From positions 1-48,165 of the forward strand of contig JAGYKU010000017.1 of the NCBI GenBank assembly GCA_018401455.1: DNA of 48,165 nt. The letters run 5' to 3'. The notes beneath the pieces are model-generated. The model saw only the letters and a program-made list of their open reading frames with translations. It was not told where the DNA came from and searched no databases. Below are positions 1-8,675 of the stretch, one piece after another (the stretch's first letter is position 1; each line of letters begins with the position of its first letter). Made by a program: the position numbers and the translations under genes. The stretch comes from Flavobacteriales bacterium (lineage in GTDB: Bacteria; Bacteroidota; Bacteroidia; Flavobacteriales_D; Parvicellaceae).

Positions 1-919
1 TTTCTAAATTTACTACTGCTTCATTAAATTTACCCAATAGAATCAGTTGCTTCCCTATTTTATTATAGGTACTTCCAATTGTTTCTGGGTTTATGCCCTC
101 TAAAGTTTCTTTTATATCGAGCGCTTTTTGATAACTTTCAAGCGCTTTTTTATGTTGACTGAGTTTGTAAAATAACGTTCCCATATCAGTATAAGTATAG
201 GATGCTCCATAATAATCTTCCAATCTTAATTTTATTTCAAGAGATTTTTCAAAAAAGAATAAGGCTGAATCATTTTGATTGATTTCCATCATTGCAATCG
301 CCATATTGTTGATAGACCAAGAAGCATATTTTTCATCAATTTTTATAAGATTTTCATAACTTCTTTTATAGTATTTTATGGCTTCTTCATAAAATTTAGT
401 AGTACTATAAACATTAGCAATACCCATTTGAGCTAGCCCCATTCCTCTTTTGTTATCTGTTTTTTCAAAAGATTTTTCCGCTTTTAAGTAATAGGTTAAA
501 GCCAAATCAAATTCAGAAAGAATGTCATAAATATTTGCCAAACTAACACAAACAGCGGCTATTTCTTTGTCATGTTCAGAATCAGAGTATTTATCTAAAA
601 TATTTATCAAATAGGTTTTTGCTGCATTATAATTTCCTTGTTCTGTATAGTATCGCGCAAGACTTTCAGAAGATAAGATTTGCCCTTTAATTTGATTGTT
701 TTTTTCTGAAAGGTCATATGCCATTAGAGCATAATTAAGTGACTTAATAGTGTCTGATCTTAAAAAATAATTGGAAAGTTGGTTATAAATTTCAATTTTA
801 GAATCAACACTTGAGTTAGTCGATAAAATATTTAACAAACTATCTTCTTTGGGTGAAGTAGCATTAAATTTTAGACTAAAGCCAAAAATTAAAAATAATA
901 TGAAGTAATTAAGTTTCAA
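1..919 (-). CDS. TPR-repeat exported protein (3' part beyond window)
   Basis: An open minus-strand frame runs unbroken from about 919 to the window edge, about 306 codons, so the C-terminus is missing. The best start is a TTG at 919, giving a signal-peptide-like N-terminus (MKLNYFILFLIFGFSLKFNA). From about residue 50 onward there are degenerate 34-40-residue helical repeats with TPR spacing, for example a block around AAKTYLINIL, a block around ALTYYLKAEKSFEKT, and blocks around EAIKYYKRSYENL and KKALESYQKALDIKE. TPR arrays mediate protein-protein contacts. In Bacteroidota such exported TPR proteins are often the sensor half of a histidine kinase or LuxR-type regulator, but the part that would show this lies outside the window. 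The gene starts 22 bp after the mutS stop on the same strand, so read-through from mutS is possible. No ATG is available near the N-terminus, so the start is inferred. Confidence 0.75.
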   Translation of the reverse strand, partial: MKLNYFILFLIFGFSLKFNATSPKEDSLLNILSTNSSVDSKIEIYNQLSNYFLRSDTIKSLNYALMAYDLSEKNNQIKGQILSSESLARYYTEQGNYNAAKTYLINILDKYSDSEHDKEIAAVCVSLANIYDILSEFDLALTYYLKAEKSFEKTDNKRGMGLAQMGIANVYSTTKFYEEAIKYYKRSYENLIKIDEKYASWSINNMAIAMMEINQNDSALFFFEKSLEIKLRLEDYYGASYTYTDMGTLFYKLSQHKKALESYQKALDIKETLEGINPETIGSTYNKIGKQLILLGKFNEAVVNLE

Positions 920-941
920 TGTTTAGTTAATTTTTCGTTTT

Positions 942-3569
942 TTACCCTCCTACCAACTTTTTAATCTCATTCAACTTCATCAATGCTTCCACGGGTGTTA
1001 GCGTATTGATGTCAATGCTTTTTATTTCGTCTTTTATTTGCGAAAGAACTGGGTCGTCCAATTGGAAAAAACTCAACTGCATATTCGCTTCCTTTGCCAA
1101 TTCTTTAGATTTGGTCTGCATTTCTTGTGCTCCGTGAGATTTTTCGAGTTTAGCCAATATGGCGTTTGCTCTATTCACAACTTCTTTGGGCATTCCTGCT
1201 ACTTTAGCCACATGAATTCCAAAACTATGCTCACTTCCTCCTTCTACTAATTTTCTCAAAAATATAATGCGCTTGTTGACTTCTTTTACAGACACATTAA
1301 AGTTCTTAATTCTTTTGAAAGTACTCGACATATCATTCAATTCGTGATAATGTGTTGCAAAAAGTGTTTTGGGTTTGAATTTCGGATGCTGATGAATATA
1401 TTCTGCAATAGACCAAGCAATACTAATGCCATCATAAGTACTGGTTCCTCTTCCAATTTCGTCAAGGAGAATTAAACTTCTGTCAGAAATATTGTTGAGA
1501 ATACTTGCCGTTTCGTTCATCTCTACCATGAAAGTGGATTCACCACTCGATATATTATCATTGGCCCCAACCCGAGTGAATACTTTGTCCACATATCCTA
1601 AAGTTGCTTTATCAGCAGGAACAAAACTTCCCATTTGAGCCATCAAAACAATCAAAGCAGTTTGTCTCAATAAAGCAGATTTACCACTCATATTGGGACC
1701 AGTAATCATCATCATTTGTTGCTGCGCTTCATCCAAAAAAACATCATTGGCAATGTACATTTCCCCAATAGGAAGATTTTGCTCAATTACTGGATGTCTT
1801 CCGTTTTTTATATCAATGGTTTTACTATCGTTGATGGAAGGTTTTACATAATTATTTTGTTTTGCCAATTTTGCAAACGACATCAAACAATCCAATCTTG
1901 CTACCAAAGCAGCATTGTATTGAATGGGTTGTAAAAATTCTGCTAAGGCATACACCAATTCTTCAAAAAGTTTGTTTTCTATGTCAGAAATTTTGTCTTC
2001 TGCTCCAAGTATTTTGCTTTCATACTCTTTGAGTTCTTCAGTAATGTACCTTTCAGCATTCACCAAAGTTTGTTTTCTGATCCAATTTTCTGGAACTTTA
2101 TCTTTGTGCGTATTTCTTACTTCAATATAATATCCAAAAACATTATTGAAAGCAATTTTCAAAGAAGAGATTCCTGTTTCGCTTTGCAATTGATGTTGCA
2201 TTTGCACCAAATAGTCTTTTCCAGAAAATGAAATTGCCCTCAAATCGTCTAATTCATTGTTTACTCCGGCTGCAATTACCCCTCCTTTACTGATGACCAC
2301 TGGAGCATCGTCATTGAGTTCTTTTTCAAGCCTTTTGGTAATGGCTTCACAAAGATTTATTTGTGCTCCAATATTTTGTAATGCTTTGAGATTGGCATTC
2401 TCGCAAAGTACTTTTATGGGTTGTAAAGTCTTAAGTGCATATTTCAATTGTACTGTTTCTCTTGGCGAAATCCTCAAAGCTGCCACTTTAGAAATCAGTC
2501 TTTCCAAATCTCCCATATTGGTAAGTTGCTGATGCAAACCATCTAAAAAGGTAGGTTCTTTAACTAAATAGTCAACAACCTCCAATCTGCTTTCAATGGC
2601 TTTTACTTCTTTAAGTGGCAACACTACCCATCTTTTGAGCAACCTTCCGCCCATTGGTGTAACGGTTTTGTCCATCACTTGAATCAAAGTAATTGCATCT
2701 TCATTGTAGGAATGAATGATTTCTAAATTTCGTATCGTGAATTTATCCAACCAAACGTAATTGGCTTCATCAATTCTAGAAATGGACGAAATATGAGAAA
2801 GTTTGTGGTGTTGGGTATCCGCAAGATAATGTAAAATGGTGCCTGCTGCAATAATACCTAATTTTTGTTCTTCTACGCCATATCCTTTGAGGTTCTTGGT
2901 TCCAAAGTGATTGAGTAATTTTTCTTGAGCGTAATCTTCTGTGAAAACCCAATCTTCCAATTTGAAAGTGTAGTATTTATCTCCAAAAGATTCTATAAAT
3001 TGCTTGTCTCTATTGCGTTGAAACAAAACTTCTTTGGGCAAAAACCCTTGAAATAATTTTTCTATATATTCGATATTTCCTTCTGCTAATAAAAACTCAC
3101 CCGTAGAAACATCCACAAAGGCTGCGCCTGCTTTATTTTTATCGAAATGAACTGCTGCTAGAAAATTATTTTTCTTTTGTTCTAAAACTTGTTCATTAAA
3201 AGCAACACCAGGAGTTACCAATTCTGTGACACCTCTTTTTACAATGTTTTTGGTTTGTTTGGGATCTTCCAACTGATCACATATTGCAACTCTTTGACCT
3301 GCTCTCACCAACTTTGGTAAATAGGTTTCTAGAGAATGATGCGGAAAACCAGCCAACTCTAATTTGGAGCCACCATTGTTACGTGCGGTGAGCACAATCC
3401 CCAAAATATTGGCTGTTGTGATGGCGTCTTGTCCAAATGTTTCGTAAAAATCTCCCACACGAAACAACAATAAAGCCTCTGGATATTTAGACTTAATTTT
3501 ATTGTACTGCTGCATCAAGGGGGTTTCCTTGTCTTTTGCTTTATCGGTTGTTTTTTTTGTTGAACTCAT
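942..3569 (-). CDS. mutS: DNA mismatch repair protein MutS
   Basis: MutS recognises mismatches and small loops and, with MutL, starts their repair. The 875-aa length is normal for the family. The N-terminal mismatch-reading motif is visible (Phe41-Tyr-Glu43 in GDFYETF), followed by connector, core and clamp regions. The ATPase domain has the Walker A loop GPNMSGKS at about residues 623-630, a Walker [13 protein letters not shown] and the FATHYHEL switch motif. The ATG at 3569 is followed by a Lys/Thr-rich tail and then the conserved [11 protein letters not shown] start of domain I. The gene is divergent from the RNA methyltransferase at 3657, with only about 90 bp between them, and the TPR gene follows closely downstream. 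All catalytic landmarks are intact and identification is firm. Confidence 0.98.
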   Translation of the reverse strand: MSSTKKTTDKAKDKETPLMQQYNKIKSKYPEALLLFRVGDFYETFGQDAITTANILGIVLTARNNGGSKLELAGFPHHSLETYLPKLVRAGQRVAICDQLEDPKQTKNIVKRGVTELVTPGVAFNEQVLEQKKNNFLAAVHFDKNKAGAAFVDVSTGEFLLAEGNIEYIEKLFQGFLPKEVLFQRNRDKQFIESFGDKYYTFKLEDWVFTEDYAQEKLLNHFGTKNLKGYGVEEQKLGIIAAGTILHYLADTQHHKLSHISSISRIDEANYVWLDKFTIRNLEIIHSYNEDAITLIQVMDKTVTPMGGRLLKRWVVLPLKEVKAIESRLEVVDYLVKEPTFLDGLHQQLTNMGDLERLISKVAALRISPRETVQLKYALKTLQPIKVLCENANLKALQNIGAQINLCEAITKRLEKELNDDAPVVISKGGVIAAGVNNELDDLRAISFSGKDYLVQMQHQLQSETGISSLKIAFNNVFGYYIEVRNTHKDKVPENWIRKQTLVNAERYITEELKEYESKILGAEDKISDIENKLFEELVYALAEFLQPIQYNAALVARLDCLMSFAKLAKQNNYVKPSINDSKTIDIKNGRHPVIEQNLPIGEMYIANDVFLDEAQQQMMMITGPNMSGKSALLRQTALIVLMAQMGSFVPADKATLGYVDKVFTRVGANDNISSGESTFMVEMNETASILNNISDRSLILLDEIGRGTSTYDGISIAWSIAEYIHQHPKFKPKTLFATHYHELNDMSSTFKRIKNFNVSVKEVNKRIIFLRKLVEGGSEHSFGIHVAKVAGMPKEVVNRANAILAKLEKSHGAQEMQTKSKELAKEANMQLSFFQLDDPVLSQIKDEIKSIDINTLTPVEALMKLNEIKKLVGG

Positions 3570-3609
3570 TTAATTTAAGAAAAATACGACATTCACACGA
3601 AGATAAATA

Positions 3610-3638
3610 TTGTGTTTGGATTTGGTTTTTTAGATTTG
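3610..3638 (+). promoter_or_regulatory. Bacteroidota-type promoter for the RNA methyltransferase gene
   Basis: TTG at 3610-3612, an 18-bp spacer, then an exact TAnnTTTG box (TAGATTTG) at 3631-3638, 18 nt before the ATG at 3657. The box lies downstream of the alternative GTG start at 3612, which supports the ATG at 3657. Confidence 0.6.
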
Positions 3639-3656
3639 CATCAATTTTCAATAGTT

Positions 3657-4187
3657 ATGAACAGAAAACTCAAATTAGATGAATTGCAAAGAGATTCATT
3701 AGATGCTTTTATTCAAAAAGATAAGCACCCCATCATTGTTATTTTGGATAATATTAGAAGTTTAAACAACGTTGGTTCTTTTTTTAGAACATGCGATGCT
3801 TTTAATGTAGAAAAGCTATTGCTTTGTGGCATCACGGCAACGCCTCCGCATAAAGACATCAGAAAAACGGCTTTGGGCGCAACAGAATCTGTGACTTGGG
3901 AACATTTTGAAAACACCAATCAAGCCGTGGCATGGGCAAAAACTAAAGGTTATAAAGTTTATGCGGTAGAACAAGCAGAAAACACCATTGCCTTACAAGA
4001 TTTTGAAGTACCCAAAAGTGGTGTAGGGCTCGTTTTTGGAAATGAAGTAGAAGGTGTTCAAGACGAAGTTATAGGAGTTTGTGATGGCGTTTTGGAAATC
4101 CCTCAATTTGGCACCAAACACTCACTAAATGTATCCGTTTGTGGAGGAGCAGTGCTATGGGAAGTTACAAAACAGTTGATTCAATAA
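3657..4187 (+). CDS. TrmH/SpoU-family RNA 2'-O-methyltransferase
   Basis: A SPOUT-fold RNA ribose methyltransferase, 176 aa from the ATG at 3657; the frame is open back to a GTG at 3612, but that lies upstream of the promoter box. The three family motifs are present in order: motif 1 DNIRSLNNVGSFFRTCDAF (Asn and catalytic Arg), motif 2 GLVFGNEVEGV, and motif 3 IPQFGTKHSLNVSVCGGAVL, which forms the knotted SAM site. There is no N-terminal RNA-binding extension such as in RlmB, so this is the short TrmH-like type. The target (tRNA or rRNA) cannot be read from the sequence. The last 23 bp overlap the 3' end of the convergent permease gene. Confidence 0.9.
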   Translation: MNRKLKLDELQRDSLDAFIQKDKHPIIVILDNIRSLNNVGSFFRTCDAFNVEKLLLCGITATPPHKDIRKTALGATESVTWEHFENTNQAVAWAKTKGYKVYAVEQAENTIALQDFEVPKSGVGLVFGNEVEGVQDEVIGVCDGVLEIPQFGTKHSLNVSVCGGAVLWEVTKQLIQ

Positions 4188-5103
4188 CTGTAGCTCCTAA
4201 AGAAAGTTTCTTTTTAGACCTCATTTTAAAATAACCATTCAGTAAAATAATAACGAGAATAATTCCTGCGCCAACATAAAAAGTAGGGGACATCTTTTCG
4301 GATTCTGGCCAAAGTAATGTGGCGATAATTATAGAATAAATCGGCTCTAAATTAACAGACATTACGACAGTATAGGGCGAAATTTCTTTCATCACATCCA
4401 CACTTACAATGTAGGCAAATGAAGTGCAGAGTAAACCCAATACTGCACAATACAATAAATCAATTGCAGAAAATGACAATTTTGAAAGATCATCATAATA
4501 CATTCCGCTTACAAAAAACACCAAAAATATAAGCGCAAAACTCAATTCCAAAAAGGAAATATTTTTGGCTCTTCTTCCCTTTTTGATCAAGCCTCCATTG
4601 ATTACAGTAAACCATGAAGACAAAAAAGCGGAAAATATACTCATCAAAATACCTGAAATGTACTTGGATTCGAAAATGGGTTTTCCTGGTTCTTTACACA
4701 CATAAAAAATTCCTGCTATAATGAATAACCCCAACAATATTTCGTACAAAACCACTTTTCTTTTAAAATAGATTGGTTCGAGTATAGAGGTAAACAATGC
4801 ACCACTCGAAAAACAAATCAATGCAACACTAACATTACTAAGTTTAATAGCTCCAAAAAAAGTAATCCAATGCAATCCTACAATAATACCCACATACCAT
4901 GTTTCTTTGAGTGCTTCTTTTGAAAAATTGATTTTGTAATTGGTAAATTTAAAATAAATGAAAATTCCTAAAACAGCAAAAATCAATCGATAAAAAACAA
5001 TAGCAGCTTCATCTCCGTTGATGAGTTTCCCAATCGGGCCTGTCAATCCAAAGATCACCACAGTTAAGTGTAGAAGCAGTAAGTTTTTATATTTTGCAAT
5101 CAT
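4165..5103 (-). CDS. EamA/DMT-family permease
   Basis: A 312-aa integral membrane protein with about ten hydrophobic segments in two similar halves, as in EamA drug/metabolite transporters. It begins with LLLLHLTVVIFGLTGPIGKL, typical of the family, and the second half starts around YISGILMSIFSAFLSSWFTV. The ending YVGAGIILVIILLNGYFKMR followed by a basic tail is also typical. It probably moves a small metabolite across the inner membrane, but the substrate cannot be inferred. The 3' end overlaps the convergent methyltransferase gene by 23 bp, so the two transcripts are antisense at their tails. Confidence 0.85.
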   Translation of the reverse strand: MIAKYKNLLLLHLTVVIFGLTGPIGKLINGDEAAIVFYRLIFAVLGIFIYFKFTNYKINFSKEALKETWYVGIIVGLHWITFFGAIKLSNVSVALICFSSGALFTSILEPIYFKRKVVLYEILLGLFIIAGIFYVCKEPGKPIFESKYISGILMSIFSAFLSSWFTVINGGLIKKGRRAKNISFLELSFALIFLVFFVSGMYYDDLSKLSFSAIDLLYCAVLGLLCTSFAYIVSVDVMKEISPYTVVMSVNLEPIYSIIIATLLWPESEKMSPTFYVGAGIILVIILLNGYFKMRSKKKLSLGATVIESTVL

Positions 5104-5159
5104 TTTGCGAAGTAATTACTTTTTTTGATACGAAAAGAAATTTCTTGAATCTTTTCTCT

Positions 5160-5167
5160 TAAATTTG
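5160..5167 (+). promoter_or_regulatory. Probable -7 box (TAAATTTG) before the small lipoprotein gene
   Basis: An exact TAnnTTTG match 30 nt upstream of the ATG at 5198. There is no TTG at the right distance upstream, so only half of the promoter is supported. The box overlaps the alternative TTG start at 5165, which favours the ATG. Confidence 0.35.
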
Positions 5168-5197
5168 CATCTAAACTTTATAATACTTTGCTACATC

Positions 5198-5662
5198 ATG
5201 AAAATTCTATACCCACTGTTTCTAATAGTTATTATAATTTCCTGCTCCAACCCTCAAGAAAGCGAAATCACTGGACCCCCCACTCCAGTAAACCCTCCAG
5301 TTGTAGTTGAAGATATTGTTGTTCCCAAACAAAATAACGTCATCAACATCAGTGATTGGGAGATTTTTGAAACGGATATAAAAATGGTGTTTTTCTATTC
5401 TAAAATTGATTCATTACAACAAAATCAATTAGAAGAAAAAGAAATTTGCAAAACTTTTTGTGATGCAAACAGCATTGTTTATCATGAATATTATACCAAT
5501 GAAGATTTGGGAATGGTTCAGTTAAACGACACCATGTTTTTTGATTTAACGGAATGTATTTCAAGTCATGAAGAGGGATTCCTTCTTTTAAAGCCAACTG
5601 TTTCGGTTAATATCACCCAAAAAGATGATTTAGCCCAAATGCTTACTGATTTTTATAAGTAA
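5198..5662 (+). CDS. Small lipoprotein of unknown function
   Basis: From the ATG at 5198 the product is 154 aa with a lipoprotein signal peptide (MKILYPLFLIVIIISC); the lipobox Cys is residue 16. A TTG start 33 bp upstream would put 11 polar and mixed residues before the signal peptide and lies in a promoter-like box, so it is less likely. After the Cys comes a Pro-rich linker (about residues 24-36), then a compact mixed alpha/beta region of about 105 residues containing three further Cys. I do not recognise a family. It stands alone between the divergent permease gene and the convergent DinB-like gene. The signal implies anchoring in the inner or outer membrane on the periplasmic side. Confidence 0.75.
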   Translation: MKILYPLFLIVIIISCSNPQESEITGPPTPVNPPVVVEDIVVPKQNNVINISDWEIFETDIKMVFFYSKIDSLQQNQLEEKEICKTFCDANSIVYHEYYTNEDLGMVQLNDTMFFDLTECISSHEEGFLLLKPTVSVNITQKDDLAQMLTDFYK

Positions 5663-5783
5663 TTTTCTTAGAATTTAAAACAACAGATTTTTAATTGAAC
5701 ATCTTCTTACCTCTAGCGTTTATCATCTCAAATTGACGTGCCATCCTATATCGTTAAATCGTATGTCGTAACATAGTATGCCG

Positions 5784-6320
5784 TTATAGTCCAACGTCAA
5801 AATATTTCTCCCTCAACACTCTATTATGATGATCGTTATGACCTGACAACATCCAGCCGATTATTCTTGCGGTAAATACGTTTTCTCCCGCCACACCTAT
5901 CTCGTCTAAAACATCTTCATGAAAAGATTCAAAAAGATAAATTGTAGATTGGCGAACAATTTGAAATTCTTCAATAATAGTTTTTAGTGTTCGATGATAC
6001 GCAAAATCAAAATCTGCATAATGATTTTCATCATATCCAGGTAATGAAGCTGAATCTTTTCTTGCAAAACGAAGTGCTCTGTTACAGAAAATTCTCTCGG
6101 TATCAATAATATGTTGTAAAACTTGTTTTACAGTCCACTTTCCTTCTGCATAAGCAAAGTTGCCCTGCTCTTCAGTTAGATTTTCATACAAAGCAACAGT
6201 CGATTTCTGAGAAAGTAACAATGAAGCAATTAAATCTTCGCCTAAAGCATTTTTCACATAATTACCAAAGTATTCACTTTCTATTGGATAATCTGGTTTG
6301 CTTATTTGTCTTGAAATCAT
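5784..6320 (-). CDS. DinB-like (DinB/YfiT) metal-binding protein
   Basis: A 178-aa four-helix-bundle protein of the DinB/YfiT-like superfamily. The three-His metal site pattern is visible: a His in [15 protein letters not shown] (middle of the chain) and a His pair in [14 protein letters not shown] near the C-terminus. Members are often thiol- (bacillithiol-) dependent transferases or damage-inducible proteins, but the substrate of this one is unknown. Its ATG overlaps the stop of aspS by 4 bp, so the two are probably translated from one message. The ORF ends in an AT-rich spacer (5663-5783) with no clear terminator. Confidence 0.85.
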   Translation of the reverse strand: MISRQISKPDYPIESEYFGNYVKNALGEDLIASLLLSQKSTVALYENLTEEQGNFAYAEGKWTVKQVLQHIIDTERIFCNRALRFARKDSASLPGYDENHYADFDFAYHRTLKTIIEEFQIVRQSTIYLFESFHEDVLDEIGVAGENVFTARIIGWMLSGHNDHHNRVLREKYFDVGL

Positions 6321-8089
6321 TTGGTTTCTGCTACAATTTTTACATCCAAACTCAATTCTTTCAATTGAGCAGTGTCTATCGTTGCTGGTGCATCAATCAT
6401 CATGTCTCGTCCTCTATTGTTTTTGGGGAATGCAATAAAATCTCTGATGCTATCTTGTCCGCCAAACAGTGAGCATAATCTGTCAAAACCAAACGCAATT
6501 CCTCCGTGAGGTGGCGCTCCATACTCGAAAGCATTCATCAAAAATCCAAATTGTGCTTGCGCTTCTTCTTTAGTAAACCCTAATAAATCAAACATTCTTG
6601 ACTGTATCGCACTGTCGTGAATTCTTATAGAACCACCACCTACTTCTACACCATTAATGGCTAAATCATAAGCATTCGCTCTTACATTTCCTGGATCTGA
6701 ATCCAACTTATCGAAATCTTCTTTTTTTGGTGATGTGAATGGATGGTGCATCGCATGATATCTTCCAGATTCTTCATCAAATTCTAACAATGGAAAATCC
6801 ATTACCCAAAGTGGTTTGATTACTTTTGGATCTCTCAATTCTAGTTCATTAGCCATATGAATTCTCAATTCGCCCATCTGCTTTCTTGTTTTCTCCAAAG
6901 CACCACTCAACACCAAAATTAAATCTCCAGCTACAGCCCCTGTTTGGTTTGCCCATTCTTTTAAATCATCTTCAGAATAAAATTTATCAACTGATGATTT
7001 ATAGGTACCGTCTTCATTAGCCTTTACATAAACCAAACCTTGAGCACCAATCTGAGGTCTTTTTACCCATTCTGTCAATGCGTCTAGTTGTTTTCTACTA
7101 TAATTTGCACAACCTTTGGCAACAATTCCAATCACAATTTCTGCATTGTCAAAAACTTGAAAACCTTTGTTTTGTGTCAATGCATTCAAATTGTTGAATT
7201 CCATTCCAAAACGAATGTCTGGTTTGTCTGAACCATATCTTGCCATCGCTTCAGCATAGTCTATTCTTGGGAAATCGCCATCAAAATCCACATTCATCAC
7301 AGATTTAAAAAGATGCTTAATTAATCCTTCAAAAGTCATGATGATGTCTTCTTGTTCCACAAACGCCATTTCGCAATCTATCTGAGTAAATTCTGGCTGT
7401 CTGTCGGCTCTTAAATCCTCATCTCTAAAACATTTTACTATCTGAAAATATCTGTCATAACCGCTCACCATCAACAATTGTTTGAATGTTTGAGGTGATT
7501 GAGGCAAAGCATAAAATTCTCCAGGATTCATTCTGCTTGGTACCACAAAATCTCTTGCTCCTTCTGGTGTAGATTTGATTAAATAAGGCGTTTCTACTTC
7601 AATAAAAGACTGGTCACTTAAATATTTTCTCGTTTCCAAGCCCATTTGATGTCTTAAAAGCAAATTATTTTTGAGCGGATTTCTTCTCAAATCTAAAAAC
7701 CTGTATTGCATTCTCAATTCCTCACCACCATCTGTATCGTCTTCTATGGTAAAAGGAGGTAATTTGGCTTCTTTGAGAATATTCAATTCAGAAACTATGA
7801 TTTCAATGTCTCCTGTTGGATTTTTTTTGTTTTTACTCGAACGTTCGGCAACTTTCCCTTTGGCTTGAATTACAAATTCTCTCCCTAACTTTCTTGAGGC
7901 CTCACAAAGCGAAGCATTGGCATCCATGTTGAAAGCCAATTGTGTAATACCGTAGCGATCTCTAATGTTTACGAAGTTCATTCCTCCAAGGTCGTTGCTA
8001 TTTTGTACCCAACCTACCAAAGATACTTCTGTTCCGATGTGAGCCATTCTTAACTCACCATTATTATGTGTTCTATATCCTGTTATCAT
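6317..8089 (-). CDS. aspS: Aspartate-tRNA ligase
   Basis: AspRS charges tRNA-Asp with aspartate. At 590 aa it is the long bacterial type, with an N-terminal OB-fold anticodon domain (from [19 protein letters not shown], about residues 24-42), the class II core, and the inserted GAD domain (about 290-420). Class II motif 2 is clear ([19 protein letters not shown]) and so is motif 3 ([16 protein letters not shown]). The start ATG at 8089 leads directly into the usual N-terminal sequence. It overlaps the DinB-like gene by 4 bp at its 3' end. Whether it also mischarges tRNA-Asn cannot be decided from what is visible here. Confidence 0.97.
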   Translation of the reverse strand: MITGYRTHNNGELRMAHIGTEVSLVGWVQNSNDLGGMNFVNIRDRYGITQLAFNMDANASLCEASRKLGREFVIQAKGKVAERSSKNKKNPTGDIEIIVSELNILKEAKLPPFTIEDDTDGGEELRMQYRFLDLRRNPLKNNLLLRHQMGLETRKYLSDQSFIEVETPYLIKSTPEGARDFVVPSRMNPGEFYALPQSPQTFKQLLMVSGYDRYFQIVKCFRDEDLRADRQPEFTQIDCEMAFVEQEDIIMTFEGLIKHLFKSVMNVDFDGDFPRIDYAEAMARYGSDKPDIRFGMEFNNLNALTQNKGFQVFDNAEIVIGIVAKGCANYSRKQLDALTEWVKRPQIGAQGLVYVKANEDGTYKSSVDKFYSEDDLKEWANQTGAVAGDLILVLSGALEKTRKQMGELRIHMANELELRDPKVIKPLWVMDFPLLEFDEESGRYHAMHHPFTSPKKEDFDKLDSDPGNVRANAYDLAINGVEVGGGSIRIHDSAIQSRMFDLLGFTKEEAQAQFGFLMNAFEYGAPPHGGIAFGFDRLCSLFGGQDSIRDFIAFPKNNRGRDMMIDAPATIDTAQLKELSLDVKIVAETK

Positions 8090-8318
8090 CAGATAAATTT
8101 ATTTATTGATTTTTTTAAAAATTAAAGCAACCTTTTTTTTAAAAAACGTTATGCTTTTAGTTACTTTAAGTTTAAGAGTGCGAAGGTAAGGTTTTGTGTA
8201 AAACAAATAAAACAGTTTTTGAAATTATTCTTCAAAAGAATACTTTCGTCAGTAAAATAAGTTTGTTTAACCCCGCAAAGTTAATTTACACCTAAAATAC
8301 TGAAATTTAAAGTAAAAA
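8090..8318. other. Divergent intergenic region between aspS and the surface-protein block
   Basis: AT-rich and non-coding. On the minus strand a near-consensus pair, TTTG (8204-8207) and TACCTTCG (8181-8188) with a 15-bp spacer, could be the aspS promoter, which would give a leader of about 90 nt. No leader peptide, T-box or terminator hairpin is obvious. Confidence 0.4.
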
Positions 8319-8350
8319 TTTGGTAAAATAAGTTAAATATTATACCTTTG
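8319..8350 (+). promoter_or_regulatory. Strong Bacteroidota promoter of the surface-protein block
   Basis: TTTG at 8319-8322, a 20-bp spacer, then TATACC-type box TACCTTTG at 8343-8350. Both boxes match the TTTG/TAnnTTTG consensus exactly with normal spacing. The first ATG (8388) is 37 nt downstream. Confidence 0.75.
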
Positions 8351-8387
8351 TGTGTTAATACATCGTTAAATCTATTCAAATAAATAT

Positions 8388-8675
8388 ATGAATTTTACAT
8401 ACACATACACCAAATTTGGTTTAGCAACCTGCTTATTTCTGATGATTTCTGTCTTTTTTGGACAAAGTCCAACTGTTGAAAATTGTTGCGAAGTAAAAAC
8501 TGATTTTCTTATAGTTGACAAAAAAATTCAAACTCATTTTATTGAAGATACTAAATATGCAATTGGAGCTAACAGAATGGATTCGCTTGTATATATTAAT
8601 CTTCCTCCGGGCACTTTAATGAAAACAGAAGATTTTGAAAAAGAATTCGTTAACAAAAATCAAACTCAAAAATGA
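8388..8675 (+). CDS. Small exported protein of unknown function
   Basis: A 95-aa protein with an N-terminal hydrophobic segment (FGLATCLFLMISVFFGQS) ending in a likely signal-peptidase site, leaving a mature chain of about 66 residues. It has a vicinal Cys pair (VENCCEVKTD) just after the cleavage region and a charged C-terminus. I recognise no family. It is the first gene after the strong promoter at 8319-8350, and its stop overlaps the start of the glycine-rich T9SS gene by 4 bp, so the two are probably translationally coupled. It might be a leader or accessory for the large protein, but that is inference. Confidence 0.7.
   Translation: MNFTYTYTKFGLATCLFLMISVFFGQSPTVENCCEVKTDFLIVDKKIQTHFIEDTKYAIGANRMDSLVYINLPPGTLMKTEDFEKEFVNKNQTQK

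Noticed and set aside
3612..3656. Extended N-terminus of the RNA methyltransferase from the GTG at 3612
   Set aside because: The promoter box at 3631-3638 lies inside it and the family start matches the ATG at 3657.
5735..5783. Attachment site or small regulatory RNA after the small lipoprotein gene
   Set aside because: Only short ATCGTA-like words are seen; no inverted repeat, integrase or terminator supports either.
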